A stretch of DNA of 64,000 nt from an uncultured Oscillospiraceae bacterium (GCA_904384225.1 CAJFJV010000003.1:35977-99976); one strand, 5' to 3'. Shown: positions 19,649 to 29,747, counted from the stretch's first letter. Notes: generated by a model not told the origin, from the sequence alone. A program made the numbers and translations.

Positions 19649-19861
19649 TTTTGCACCTCTCAAATAGGATATCAGTTTGATAGCTAGCACAGCGACAATC
19701 GCGATTAAATGCAAACAGCTGTCCTTCTATTTCCGCCTCATTTTATTGTTGAGGATCAACGTACGCCCCTGCCTTTTCCAACACTATAAAACGCAGCAGA
19801 ATGCCTATTGGAAAATGGAACAAAGTACTCCCTGACAAATTGTGTTGCCACAGTCGTTTGA

Positions 19862-21115
19862 TCATGGAATTTCTTTTTCATTCCCGCCGGTAGACGCCCG
19901 GATCTCTTCTTCACGTTCCCTGCACCAAATTTCGCACACGGCATCACAATCATCAAATGCAGGATCTGCAATAAAATACACCGCCCGACGAAGATTCCCT
20001 TCTGCTGTTTGGTCGTAGCAGCTGATTCCGCGCGTCCCAAGCATCTCAAGTGCACCTGCCGGATCGTTCCTACGGATCCAATCATGCGCATACTGAAGCC
20101 ATTCTGCACGATACGCCTTTGGTTGCTGCGCAAACCAGCTGCATTCATCATATCCCCATGGATAATAGTCGACCGGTGTGTTCAAGTATTCCGGAGGCTG
20201 GCATCCATAGTTATCAATTTCCACAAAATAAGGTAAGCTTTTTGTTTCCCATCCACTATACGTTAGACCGCCCATACTGCGTCCGAAAATAGAATTTCCC
20301 CATCCCAACACCAATCTGCACCGCTGTGGGCGTACACCGTCCGGCGCATGATACGGTTTATCTTCTGCAATGGCAACTGGGCGGATCGGATAACAATGAA
20401 AATCAAACATCAACCGCCCGCTTTCATCCAAAATCCCATGTGTATGTGCGTTTAATAAAACAAAATGGCGGCGTGCATGCTGCTTTGCATACATACGGAT
20501 CTGATTCAAAACTTTCGACCAATTCCGATACCCTTCATCCTGTTCTCCTATCAGCAGTACCTGTCCATAGTGCAAAGCTTCAAATCCCAAATCAATATAT
20601 AGGCATCCCCGAAAAAAGAACCACATTTGTGTTTCTTTCTGATTCATATCCGGTATGCTTCCGCCTTTTTCCCAATGATCCACATATGTCCCATCCGAAA
20701 AAAGCATTTTTTCATAGGAAAAATGGCGTCCAGTATACGGTTCGTCAAACGCTTTGCACACAAATTCAGGTATTTCAAAATCGGAAAAACAGTGATATGC
20801 AGTTTCAAAAATGCAGGCTTCGAAAATAATGTCCGGATCTTCTTCATGAATATCCTGTATTTCCTTCTGAATTGCCGGATAAGCAGCTGCTTCTGAAATA
20901 TTCGGTATCCATGCACAATTTGCGCGTCCGACATATTTAACGCCGCACTCACGGATCAATTGGCGGCAGCGCAGCCGATACACCTCTTTTTCCGGCAGGA
21001 AATCATCCGTATTTAAACAATGAAGTGTCATGGCACGCGAAAGATAGCGGCGAAGCACCTCTTCCGAAATCGCACCATCAAATGAAAAATGAAGTCCTAT
21101 ATTTGCAGGATGCAT
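19862..21115 (-). CDS. Uncharacterised conserved protein
   Basis: 417 aa from internal ATG (MHPANIGLHFSF); long uninterrupted ORF with codon bias of the neighbours; no family recognised. Confidence 0.7.
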   Translation of the reverse strand: MHPANIGLHFSFDGAISEEVLRRYLSRAMTLHCLNTDDFLPEKEVYRLRCRQLIRECGVKYVGRANCAWIPNISEAAAYPAIQKEIQDIHEEDPDIIFEACIFETAYHCFSDFEIPEFVCKAFDEPYTGRHFSYEKMLFSDGTYVDHWEKGGSIPDMNQKETQMWFFFRGCLYIDLGFEALHYGQVLLIGEQDEGYRNWSKVLNQIRMYAKQHARRHFVLLNAHTHGILDESGRLMFDFHCYPIRPVAIAEDKPYHAPDGVRPQRCRLVLGWGNSIFGRSMGGLTYSGWETKSLPYFVEIDNYGCQPPEYLNTPVDYYPWGYDECSWFAQQPKAYRAEWLQYAHDWIRRNDPAGALEMLGTRGISCYDQTAEGNLRRAVYFIADPAFDDCDAVCEIWCREREEEIRASTGGNEKEIP

Positions 21116-21197
21116 GAAAACTCCCTCCTTTTGTTCCATCATACAAAACGTACGGATAACCGTCAAGTATGCTTTTCACTTTTCCGAAAAAAGATGC

Positions 21198-21226
21198 TTG
21201 ACAAAGCGTATAAAAAATTTTATAAT
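21198..21226 (+). promoter_or_regulatory. Consensus sigma-A promoter
   Basis: TTGACA (21198-21203)-N17-TATAAT (21221-21226). Confidence 0.85.
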
Positions 21227-21228
21227 CA

Positions 21229-21250
21229 AACAAGAACAAATGTTCTTGTT
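21229..21250 (+). promoter_or_regulatory. LexA/SOS-box-like operator
   Basis: 22-bp palindrome AACAAGAAC-AAAT-GTTCTTGTT containing GAACAAATGTTC (Firmicute SOS box pattern GAACnnnnGTTC) at the expected +1. Confidence 0.75.
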
Positions 21251-21266
21251 CTGAGGTGGATCATAT

Positions 21267-22580
21267 ATGGATGTATACGAAAAATTAAGGATTTTAACGG
21301 ATGCAGCAAAATACGATGTGGCCTGCACATCCAGCGGGGTAGATCGCACGGGTTCAAAAGGCGGCATTGGCAGCGCTCAGGCCTGCGGGATTTGTCACAG
21401 TTTTGCTGCCGATGGCCGCTGTATCTCCCTTTTAAAAGTTTTAATGAGTAACGCTTGTGTATATGACTGCAAATACTGTATCAATCGGCGTTCAAATGAT
21501 ATTAAGCGCACATCCTTTACTCCGCGTGAGCTTGCAGATCTGACAATTGGTTTTTATCGCCGAAACTATATTGAAGGACTTTTCTTAAGCTCCGGCGTCT
21601 TGCGAAACCCGGATTATACCTGTGAACAACTGATTGAAACGCTTTCTATCCTGCGGTCGGAATATCAGTTTCGTGGATATATCCATGTTAAGGCAATCCC
21701 TGGTGCAGACGATCTATTAATACAAAAGCTCGGGCTTCTCGCGGATCGCATGAGCGTTAATATTGAATTGCCCTCAAAAGAGGGGCTTTCCGCACTGGCT
21801 CCTGACAAATCTAAAAAATCCATTCTACATCCAATGGGACTGATTACCTCTGGGATCCGCGAAAACACAACGGATATTATACGCTATCGTCATGCCCCAA
21901 AGTTTGTGCCAGCCGGACACAGCACGCAAATGATTATAGGAGCAACACCCGATAACGATTTGAAAATCTTGAGGCTTACCCAATCGCTATATCGGAAATA
22001 TGAATTGAAGCGTGTGTTTTTTTCGGCGTATATCCCTATGCAAAGCCATGCACTTCTTCCTTCTCTTGATACAAAGCCGCCTCTGCTGCGCGAGCACCGC
22101 TTGTATCAAGCGGATTGGCTTCTGCGCTTCTATGGATTCGATGCCGATGAACTGTTGGACGACGCACATCCTAATTTTAATCCCATACTGGATCCCAAAT
22201 GCAATTGGGCAATCAATCATATGGAATTATTCCCGGTAGAGGTCAACCGTACTTCTTATGAAATGCTTTTGCGCGTACCGGGTATCGGCGTTAAAAGTGC
22301 TAAACGTATTGTTTCGGCAAGGCGGACAGGATCTCTCGATTTCCCTGATTTAAAACGGATTGGCGTGGTGCTGAAGCGTGCCCAGTATTTTCTTACCTGT
22401 AAAGGACGGATTGCTGAAGGACTGCGCGTAACGGAAAATGGCATTTTACGTGCATTGATTTCTGAAAAAACAGGATTTTCTTTTTCCGAACATGCAGAAA
22501 GCGCCGTTCAGCTTTCTTTATTTTCCCCCGACATTCCAACCAGAGAGGACGTACAGCAATGCCTGACTGGACAAATATAA
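21267..22580 (+). CDS. Putative DNA modification/repair radical SAM protein (TIGR03916-type)
   Basis: NACVYDCKYCINRRSND radical SAM cluster; C-terminal HhH-like LLRVPGIGVKSAKRIVSARR; paired with the downstream TIGR03915-type gene. Confidence 0.85.
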   Translation: MDVYEKLRILTDAAKYDVACTSSGVDRTGSKGGIGSAQACGICHSFAADGRCISLLKVLMSNACVYDCKYCINRRSNDIKRTSFTPRELADLTIGFYRRNYIEGLFLSSGVLRNPDYTCEQLIETLSILRSEYQFRGYIHVKAIPGADDLLIQKLGLLADRMSVNIELPSKEGLSALAPDKSKKSILHPMGLITSGIRENTTDIIRYRHAPKFVPAGHSTQMIIGATPDNDLKILRLTQSLYRKYELKRVFFSAYIPMQSHALLPSLDTKPPLLREHRLYQADWLLRFYGFDADELLDDAHPNFNPILDPKCNWAINHMELFPVEVNRTSYEMLLRVPGIGVKSAKRIVSARRTGSLDFPDLKRIGVVLKRAQYFLTCKGRIAEGLRVTENGILRALISEKTGFSFSEHAESAVQLSLFSPDIPTREDVQQCLTGQI

Positions 22581-23383
22581 TATATCTTTACGACGGCAGT
22601 TTTGACGGCTTTCTCTGCTGTGTATTCGAAAGCTATGCAACCCACGAAATACCGGATGATATCATCCCGGATCATCTATTTGTGCAGGAAGTTCTCTGGG
22701 GAACACGGCAAATCGAAACAGACGGCGGGCACGCCGAACGTGTTCTCCATAAACTAAACGACATTCTGGGGAAAAATGGCCTTCGTCTGATTCGGTGCGC
22801 TTTCTTATATGGGCTCCCTGGAAAAGAAAAAGCATTGCTGCGCTTTATCCGCTTTAGCTTGGTGCATGGAAAAGCAGCACTCAACATGCTTGGACGCAAG
22901 GAAACAGCGGCGGTATATGATATGGAAAAAGCCGTATTAAATGAAGCGCATCTTTTAAAAGGCTTTCTCCGATTTTCTGATTATCACGGCGCATTGCTTG
23001 GCACAATTCAGCCAAAGCATTATGTACTGCCTTTATTAAAACGGCATTTTGCCGAGCGATACCCGGAAGAATATTTTATAATATTCGATCAAAGTCACAA
23101 AATGGCTCTTCTTTACCGCCCCTATACTTCCCGTATCATTCTTGTTGATTCATTTGAACCACCATCGGAAACGTCCTGCCCTGAACGCCAATTTCGCCGC
23201 CTTTGGCAGGAGTATTATGATGCGATTGCTATTAAGCAGCGTAAAAACCCGCGCTGCCGTATGACGCATATGCCTAAGCGTTTCTGGGCATGCATGACCG
23301 AATTTCAGGAAAAGGAAACAGAAACAGCCCCTCTTTTGACCATTCCCTCTTCCTTCCCAAAGCTTTCCGATAAAAAACTTTGA
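22559..23383 (+). CDS. TIGR03915-type probable DNA repair/metabolism protein
   Basis: IIYLYDGSFDGFLCCVFESY; FLRFSDYHGALLGTIQPKHYVLPLLKRHFAERYPEEYFIIFDQSHKMALLYRP; overlaps the radical SAM gene by 22 bp. Confidence 0.85.
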   Translation: MPDWTNIIYLYDGSFDGFLCCVFESYATHEIPDDIIPDHLFVQEVLWGTRQIETDGGHAERVLHKLNDILGKNGLRLIRCAFLYGLPGKEKALLRFIRFSLVHGKAALNMLGRKETAAVYDMEKAVLNEAHLLKGFLRFSDYHGALLGTIQPKHYVLPLLKRHFAERYPEEYFIIFDQSHKMALLYRPYTSRIILVDSFEPPSETSCPERQFRRLWQEYYDAIAIKQRKNPRCRMTHMPKRFWACMTEFQEKETETAPLLTIPSSFPKLSDKKL

Positions 23384-23409
23384 TCCTTTTTTATACATCT
23401 GCCAACTGC

Positions 23410-23440
23410 GATACGCCGCTTTCAAGGGCGTATCCTTTTT
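23410..23440 (+). terminator. Terminator after the DNA repair pair
   Basis: GATACGCC-N9-GGCGTATC then CTTTTT. Confidence 0.75.
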
Positions 23441-23539
23441 GCCTATTTATATGGGAAATCGAAAAGCTTAAGCTTGCAATCTGTGTTGTACCGGCTTATC
23501 CACCTTCCCATCCTGCTTTTGTCTATACTGCCATTGTTC

Positions 23540-23588
23540 TTATACAAAAAGCACCCTGATATAAAATATCAAGGTGCTTTTTGTATAA
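23540..23588. terminator. Long bidirectional terminator
   Basis: TTATACAAAAAGCACC...GGTGCTTTTTGTATAA with inner TGATAT/ATATCA. Confidence 0.85.
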
Positions 23589-23595
23589 GGCCACA

Positions 23596-24129
23596 TCAAT
23601 TTGCTTCTTTCGCTTCTTCCTCTTTTTTTTGTGTATTTGCCTGCTGTTCTGCAGCAACTGCAGAAGGCTGGGCGCCGCCCGAACGCGGAGCACGCACAGC
23701 CTGCCTCGTTGCTTTTAATTCCTGCAAAGAATTGGCAAGCAACTCTTCCGCTTTTTTGAGCATCGTCTCAACATATTCGTTCGCAGCCCGTTTCAATTCG
23801 CGGTTCTGCGCATTTGTCTGCGTAATAATCTCTTTGGCCCTCTCTTGGCTTTGTTTCACAATTTCACTTGTATCCACCAATTTTTTAGCGCGTTCTTCTG
23901 CAATTTTGACAATGGAATCCGCTTCCTTGCGTGCATCGTCAATAATGGTTTTTCTGTCTTCAACGATCATTTTTGCCTGTTTCAGTTCGGAAGGCATGTT
24001 GAGACGAATATCATCCAGCGCATCACGAATTTTATCAATATCTACAATGCTTTTCCCTCTTGACAGCGGAACAGATAAAGCCGTATCCAGAATATCATCA
24101 ATTAAATCAAGATTTTCACGTATTGTCAT
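23596..24129 (-). CDS. Coiled-coil ATPase-subunit-E/DivIVA-like protein
   Basis: Highly charged helical sequence (DARKEADSIVKIAEERAKKLVDTSEIVKQSQERAKEI); adjacent to coaD as in many clostridia. Confidence 0.65.
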   Translation of the reverse strand: MTIRENLDLIDDILDTALSVPLSRGKSIVDIDKIRDALDDIRLNMPSELKQAKMIVEDRKTIIDDARKEADSIVKIAEERAKKLVDTSEIVKQSQERAKEIITQTNAQNRELKRAANEYVETMLKKAEELLANSLQELKATRQAVRAPRSGGAQPSAVAAEQQANTQKKEEEAKEAN

Positions 24130-24131
24130 CC

Positions 24132-24635
24132 TTACATACCTCCCTGACTTTCCGCACTGCGGTCAAATCGTCTAGACACAATATCCAGTATTTCCGCAGG
24201 AACAAAATCGCTGATATCCCCGCCAAAGCCGGCTATCTGCTTCACCAAACTGGAGCTTAAATACATGTTCTGATCTCGTGTCGTCAGAAACACCGTCTCT
24301 GCATCCGGATTCAGTTTTTTATTTGCAAGTGCCATCTGAAATTCATATTCAAAATCAGAAACAGCACGCAGTCCCTTTACGATTGCACACGCACCAACCC
24401 GCCGCACATAATTTGCAAGCAATTCATTCATTACATCTACTTTTAAATTCGGCAGATGGCCTGTGCATGCCCGGATTAGCGCAACCCGCTCTTCCAATGT
24501 AAAGCTTGGTGACTTATCGGCATTCACGCTTACCGCCACAATTACTTTATCAAATAGTCCACATGCACGTGTAATAATATCTAAATGTCCTTTGGTCACC
24601 GGGTCAAAACTGCCGGGACAAACCGCAACTCTCAT
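24132..24635 (-). CDS. coaD: Pantetheine-phosphate adenylyltransferase
   Basis: MRVAVCPGSFDPVTKGHLDII; IVKGLRAVSDFEYEFQMA; YLSSSLVKQIA. Confidence 0.96.
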   Translation of the reverse strand: MRVAVCPGSFDPVTKGHLDIITRACGLFDKVIVAVSVNADKSPSFTLEERVALIRACTGHLPNLKVDVMNELLANYVRRVGACAIVKGLRAVSDFEYEFQMALANKKLNPDAETVFLTTRDQNMYLSSSLVKQIAGFGGDISDFVPAEILDIVSRRFDRSAESQGGM

Positions 24636-24661
24636 TCTGCTTCCGATCCTCCAAAAGTTTT

Positions 24662-25207
24662 TTATCTGCTTTCACTTTTCCGGTACGCTGATACCGAAAT
24701 CCTTCCATATCGGTACTCCCGCGTCCGGACAAACCCCATGACCTCTTCTGGAAGGCTGTCTGAACGTTCATGCTCACACAGAATCACACCGGAATCGGTC
24801 ATCACACCCGGCAACAAGAGAAGTGCGGCCTGCGCATATCCTTTGGAATAAGGCGGGTCCAAAAAAGCAATATCAAATCGCTCTTTTGTTGTTTTTAAAA
24901 AGTCCTGATAATCCATAGCAGCCACCCGTGCCAGCGAAAAAAGGCCGCTTATGTTGAGGTTCTGTTTCGTAATATCCTGCGAACGGCGGGCATGGTCTAC
25001 AAATACACAAAAGGATGCGCCACGGGAGAGCGCTTCAATTCCCATCTGTCCGGAACCGCAAAACAAGTCTAAGACCCGTGCTCCCTCTATTTCAAACTGT
25101 ATTGCACTGAAAACTGCCTCTTTAACTTTTTCTGTCGTCGGACGTACATCCACTCCATCCAATGTCTTCAGAACACGGCCTTTTGCCGCTCCAGTAATAA
25201 CTCGCAT
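24662..25207 (-). CDS. rsmD: 16S rRNA (guanine(966)-N(2))-methyltransferase RsmD
   Basis: MRVITGAAKGRVLKTL; VLDLFCGSGQMGIEALSRGA; IAFLDPPY. Confidence 0.95.
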   Translation of the reverse strand: MRVITGAAKGRVLKTLDGVDVRPTTEKVKEAVFSAIQFEIEGARVLDLFCGSGQMGIEALSRGASFCVFVDHARRSQDITKQNLNISGLFSLARVAAMDYQDFLKTTKERFDIAFLDPPYSKGYAQAALLLLPGVMTDSGVILCEHERSDSLPEEVMGFVRTREYRYGRISVSAYRKSESR

Positions 25208-25215
25208 AGCTCCCC

Positions 25216-26349
25216 CTAATCAAACATCAGTGTCTTTTTATTTTTCCGATATACACTTAAGACAAGGCCGATTGCCACATAGCTCACTACCGCAGAAGTA
25301 CCGCCGGCACTGAAAAACGGAAGCGTTACGCCAATAACAGGAAGTACACACAGAACCATTCCAATATTAACAACAATTTGGAAAAACAACATAGCAAATA
25401 CGCCAGAACAGATTAACGTTCCCGCCGTATCCTTCGACATTCTCGCAACCATTAATATTCTAACACATAATGCCGTAAGAAGCAACAGAACCAGCAGGCA
25501 TCCGACAAATCCCATTGTTTGACCGATATAAGAAAAGATAAAGTCATTATGCGCTTCCGGTACAGAAACCAGATTTTCGTCTGAAAACAACCCACGGCCA
25601 AATAACTGTCCTGAACCCAGTGCATTCCGTCCCAGATATTGCTGCCATCCTCTTCCTGAACCGCTTAAATATTGTTCCGGATGCTGTGCTGCCAAAAAGC
25701 GTTCTTTTAAGAATTCCGGCAAAAGAAACTGCCATACAAGCGGAGCCGCCGCGACAAGACTTACCAATCCAACCGCTATTAATCGCAAGGATAGCCCAGC
25801 TGTAAACATCATAACAAGAAAAATCATCAAAAAAACCATCGCGGTGCCATAATCACTCTGGATCACAATCAAAGCAACAGGGAACATCGCATGCAGGCAC
25901 AAAAGCAAGAATTCCTTTAAATGATTAATCCGGTTTCCTACATAAGAAAGATGCATAGAAAATGTCAAGATAAAGGAAAGCTTTAAAAGCTCAGAAGGCT
26001 GGAACGTTGTCACTCCTAAGCTGAGCCATGCCCGGTCTGTAGGCGCATCAGGATTAGGCGCTACACCGATTACAAAGGTTAAAAGGACAAGCCCTACTGT
26101 AAGCGGCGCATGCAATTTCCACAACTTCATCATTGCCTCATAATCCATCGCCGACAAAAACAGCGCCACAATAACGCCGATCAAGATGGCAGCCCCTTGC
26201 ACAACCAGCACTTTTAACTGCCTCTGTCCGGTATAATAAAAGGAAAACAGGCAGCTCATACTGATAGCGGAACAAATCAGGCAGATTCCCAACGTAACCA
26301 TATCCAGCGATTTTATAAATCCCCTCGTCTTTTCAAAAAACGAATGCAT
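25216..26349 (-). CDS. rodA: FtsW/RodA/SpoVE family (RodA-like) glycosyltransferase
   Basis: Polytopic SEDS protein; HNDFIFSYIGQTMGFVG, FFSAGGTSAVVSYVAIGLVLSVYR. Confidence 0.9.
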   Translation of the reverse strand: MHSFFEKTRGFIKSLDMVTLGICLICSAISMSCLFSFYYTGQRQLKVLVVQGAAILIGVIVALFLSAMDYEAMMKLWKLHAPLTVGLVLLTFVIGVAPNPDAPTDRAWLSLGVTTFQPSELLKLSFILTFSMHLSYVGNRINHLKEFLLLCLHAMFPVALIVIQSDYGTAMVFLMIFLVMMFTAGLSLRLIAVGLVSLVAAAPLVWQFLLPEFLKERFLAAQHPEQYLSGSGRGWQQYLGRNALGSGQLFGRGLFSDENLVSVPEAHNDFIFSYIGQTMGFVGCLLVLLLLTALCVRILMVARMSKDTAGTLICSGVFAMLFFQIVVNIGMVLCVLPVIGVTLPFFSAGGTSAVVSYVAIGLVLSVYRKNKKTLMFD

Positions 26350-26387
26350 GTATGCTCCTTTCCTCCCATGACAGATAAACTATACAA

Positions 26388-28064
26388 TCAGAATAATCCG
26401 TCAATCACACCGTTTTCATCAACATCAATACGCTCTGCAGCCGGTACTTTCGGCAATCCCGGCATTGTCATGATCGCACCCGTATACACAACAATAAACC
26501 GAGCGCCTGCGCTCACGCGAACATCCTTAACCGTTATGGTAAACCCGCTTGGCGCTCCAAGCAGCTTTGGATCGTCTGAAAGCGAATACTGCGTTTTTGC
26601 TACACAGATCGGCAGTTTGTCCATGCCGAGCGCTTCAATATCACGGATTGCTTTTTTCGCAGCAGAAGTATAGGCGACATGCCCTGCATGGTAAATTTTC
26701 TCAGCAACAATCTGGATTTTTTCTTCAATAGAAGAATCTGTATCATATATTGGCGCAAACCGTGTTGCTCCTTCATTTTTTTCAATTACATCGCATACCG
26801 TTTTCGCCAGCTCAATTCCACCGGCCCCGCCTTTTGCGAAAACATCGGAATAAGCATGAGGCGTTCCCTTTTGATCACAGTATGCGGAAACCAATGCAAT
26901 TTCCGCCTCCGTATCCGTATCAAAGTGGTTCATTGCCACGACAACCGGCACACCATACAGGCGCATATTGTCAATATGCGCCCCCAAATTGGCTATACCG
27001 TTTTTCAAAGCATCCAGATTTTCTTCTGCAAGCTTTTCTTTCGGAACGCCGCCATTGTATTTTAGGGCGCGAATAGTTGCAACAATGACAATGCAAGACG
27101 GCTGAAAACCGCCAATGCGGCACTTTATATCTAAAAATTTTTCTGCTCCCAGATCGGATCCAAAGCCAGCTTCCGTAATGGTATAATCCGCTAATTTCAA
27201 GGCAAGCCGTGTTGCAATAATAGAATTACACCCATGGGCAATATTTGCAAAAGGCCCGCCATGCATGATGACAGGTGTATTTTCTAATGTTTGCACTAAA
27301 TTTGGTTTTAATGCATCCTTCAATAAAGCTGCCATTGCCCCTTGCGCATGCAAATCTCTTGCAAATACCGGCCGGTTGTCATATGTATATCCTATGAGAA
27401 TAGAAGCCAACCGATCTTTCAGATCTTGCAAACCAGATGCCAAACACAAAATGGCCATAATTTCTGTCGCAACTGTTATCTGAAAGCCCTCTTCCCGTGG
27501 AACGCCGTTCATTTTTCCGCCTAAACCAACGTTAATAAAACGCAGCGCACGGTCATTCATGTCAAGACAACGTTTGAATAAAATCCGTCTTGGATCAATT
27601 CCCAATGCGTTTCCCTGCTGCAAATGATTATCAATCAAAGCGGACAGCAAGTTATTAGCAGAGGTAATAGCGTGCATATCGCCGGTAAAATGCAGATTGA
27701 TATCCTCCATCGGGACGACCTGTGCATATCCGCCGCCGGCCGCTCCCCCTTTTATGCCAAAAACCGGTCCCAAAGACGGCTCACGCAAAGCAATGATCGC
27801 TTTCTTCCCGATTTGTTTCATCGCTTCACCCAGTCCGACCGAAGTTGTGGTTTTCCCTTCCCCAGCCGGCGTTGGATTAATCGCTGTAACCAAAATCAGT
27901 TTTCCGTCCGGACGGCCGGAAAGCGAGCGGTATAAAGCATGATCCAGCTTACATTTATACTTTCCGTACGGTTCAATATAAGATTCGTCAATTCCAAGCC
28001 CAGCTGCAATATCTGCTATCGGCTGCATTGAAGCCTGCTGCGCAATCTTAATATCCGAAAGCAT
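26388..28064 (-). CDS. fhs: Formate--tetrahydrofolate ligase
   Basis: [59 protein letters not shown]; start MLSDIKIAQ at 28064. Confidence 0.97.
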   Translation of the reverse strand: MLSDIKIAQQASMQPIADIAAGLGIDESYIEPYGKYKCKLDHALYRSLSGRPDGKLILVTAINPTPAGEGKTTTSVGLGEAMKQIGKKAIIALREPSLGPVFGIKGGAAGGGYAQVVPMEDINLHFTGDMHAITSANNLLSALIDNHLQQGNALGIDPRRILFKRCLDMNDRALRFINVGLGGKMNGVPREEGFQITVATEIMAILCLASGLQDLKDRLASILIGYTYDNRPVFARDLHAQGAMAALLKDALKPNLVQTLENTPVIMHGGPFANIAHGCNSIIATRLALKLADYTITEAGFGSDLGAEKFLDIKCRIGGFQPSCIVIVATIRALKYNGGVPKEKLAEENLDALKNGIANLGAHIDNMRLYGVPVVVAMNHFDTDTEAEIALVSAYCDQKGTPHAYSDVFAKGGAGGIELAKTVCDVIEKNEGATRFAPIYDTDSSIEEKIQIVAEKIYHAGHVAYTSAAKKAIRDIEALGMDKLPICVAKTQYSLSDDPKLLGAPSGFTITVKDVRVSAGARFIVVYTGAIMTMPGLPKVPAAERIDVDENGVIDGLF

Positions 28065-28206
28065 CTGATCTCCTCCTGTTATTCTCTCAATAATTGGTTT
28101 CAGTATACCATATCGCACGCTTTAACGCAAATTCTTTTCTCGGTCATCGTGAAATATCCGTAATGTTTATATGTCAAAATTTTTATGACAAATTTGTAAG
28201 CCTTCT

Positions 28207-28225
28207 TGTCATACAGATGTCATAC
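28207..28225 (+). promoter_or_regulatory. Pho-box-like 11-bp-period direct repeat
   Basis: TGTCATAC-AGA-TGTCATAC (28207-28214, 28218-28225), upstream of a TACACT -10-like hexamer; inverted TGTCATA copy at ~28184-28190. Confidence 0.5.
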
Positions 28226-28270
28226 GGCAGCCTTACACTATCCATAAGGATTTAAGAGGAGGCTATTCAT

Positions 28271-29140
28271 ATGAAGAAGAAAAAATGGATCTTGTTTTCG
28301 TTTTTTGCGCTTATCATCACCGCTGTAGCAGCTTTATATGCGCTGCGGCCGGATCTGCGTTTCTTAACCGTACAAGCCCTTCAAACGCCATTCCGGAATG
28401 TTCGGCTTGCTCAAACAGCCGTTCCGGATTCTTCCTTGCGCAGCATCTCGATTGAAGAGCTGCAGGATACGGAATCTTTGACCGCATACGACCAATCGCT
28501 TATGCTTATCAATGAAGATTATCCGCTAAAGGAAAACTTTTCTCCCTCCCTCTCGGCATATCAGGATACCGGATATCAATTAAACAGTTGTATGGTTAAA
28601 CAGTTTGAGGCGCTTTCAGCAGCTGTTTCGGCAAAAACAGGGGGCACGCTTTATATAACCAGCGCAGCGCGTACCTATCGTGAACAAGTGGAAATCAAAG
28701 AAGAGCAGCCCGACACTGCCGCCGATCCCGGAGAAAGCGAACATGAAAGCGGCCTTGCTGTTGATATCTGTACAGATGGTTTTGCCGGAAGCGCTTTTTT
28801 GAAATCCGCCGCCGGACAATATGTTTACGAGTACGGCTGGCGCTATGGCTTTATCCTTCGGTATCCTCTTGGAAAAAACAGTATAACCGGGATTCCATTT
28901 GAGCCATGGCATATTCGCTATGTTGGAAGACCGCATGCGTATATCATGTATCAAAACAATCTGACATTGGAAGAATATATTCATGCATTGGAACCTGGGA
29001 AATTTTATAGCTCCTGTGGATACCTGATCAGCCGGCAAAAAGAAGGGGATTCACTGCATATCCCGCAGAATGCATCAAATATCCATATCTCATCCGACAA
29101 TACCGGCCACTATATCATCACCTGTCGAATTGCCGCATAA
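28271..29140 (+). CDS. D-alanyl-D-alanine carboxypeptidase / VanY family
   Basis: N-terminal TM; TSAARTYREQ; PGESEHESGLAVDIC; WRYGFILRYP; FEPWHIRYVG. Confidence 0.9.
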   Translation: MKKKKWILFSFFALIITAVAALYALRPDLRFLTVQALQTPFRNVRLAQTAVPDSSLRSISIEELQDTESLTAYDQSLMLINEDYPLKENFSPSLSAYQDTGYQLNSCMVKQFEALSAAVSAKTGGTLYITSAARTYREQVEIKEEQPDTAADPGESEHESGLAVDICTDGFAGSAFLKSAAGQYVYEYGWRYGFILRYPLGKNSITGIPFEPWHIRYVGRPHAYIMYQNNLTLEEYIHALEPGKFYSSCGYLISRQKEGDSLHIPQNASNIHISSDNTGHYIITCRIAA

Positions 29141-29160
29141 AATTATTTCCTAAAAACAAG

Positions 29161-29187
29161 AAAGCCCGCAGGGTAATCTGCGGGCTT
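29161..29187. terminator. Bidirectional terminator between vanY-like gene and S1 gene
   Basis: AAAGCCCGCAG-GGTAAT-CTGCGGGCTTT with A-rich and T-containing flanks. Confidence 0.75.
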
Positions 29188-29213
29188 TACCTATTCCTGC
29201 TTATGTATCAGGA

Positions 29214-29747
29214 TCAATCATAGTCATTATAATTTTTCCGAGGGCGCCTTCTGCGTTCCGGCTGCTTCATATCCGAAAATTTTTCATCACTTGAAGACAT
29301 GAACTTTGCCAACATATCTTCAAAAGATGCCGGCCCGCGAGCCTGCTGTGTACTTTTTTGATCATAAAAGCGTCTATTGGTGTTATTACCATTTCCGGCA
29401 CGGAAATTATTTTGCCGGCCGCCCTGCTGCGGCCTGCCTCCGGCAGATGCCGAGCCAGCGCGTTCCCCACGCTCCCGTTTAAATGAAGCCGATCCCTCTT
29501 GGGGAAGTGCACGCTTGATAGAAAGGCTGATTTTCCCGTTATCGCCAACACTTAGGACTTTAACTTTAACGACCTGCCCCTCTTTGAGATACTCAGATAT
29601 GTCGCTGACGTATGCATGCGAAATTTCCGATATATGTACCATCCCTACTGCACCGTCATCCAACTCAATAAATGCACCAAATTTTGTAATGCCTGTGACC
29701 TTTCCCTCAATAATCGAACCTACTTCATGCGGCATATAACCAAACAA
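29214..29747 (-). CDS. S1 RNA-binding domain protein (YabR-like)
   Basis: GSIIEGKVTGITKFGAFIELDDGAVGMVHISEISHAYV; basic RGG-like tail; downstream of divIC. Confidence 0.9.
   Translation of the reverse strand: MFGYMPHEVGSIIEGKVTGITKFGAFIELDDGAVGMVHISEISHAYVSDISEYLKEGQVVKVKVLSVGDNGKISLSIKRALPQEGSASFKRERGERAGSASAGGRPQQGGRQNNFRAGNGNNTNRRFYDQKSTQQARGPASFEDMLAKFMSSSDEKFSDMKQPERRRRPRKNYNDYD

Noticed and set aside
19756-20151. 131-aa minus-strand ORF
   Set aside because: Overlaps the 3' part of the longer 19862-21115 gene in another frame; no signature.
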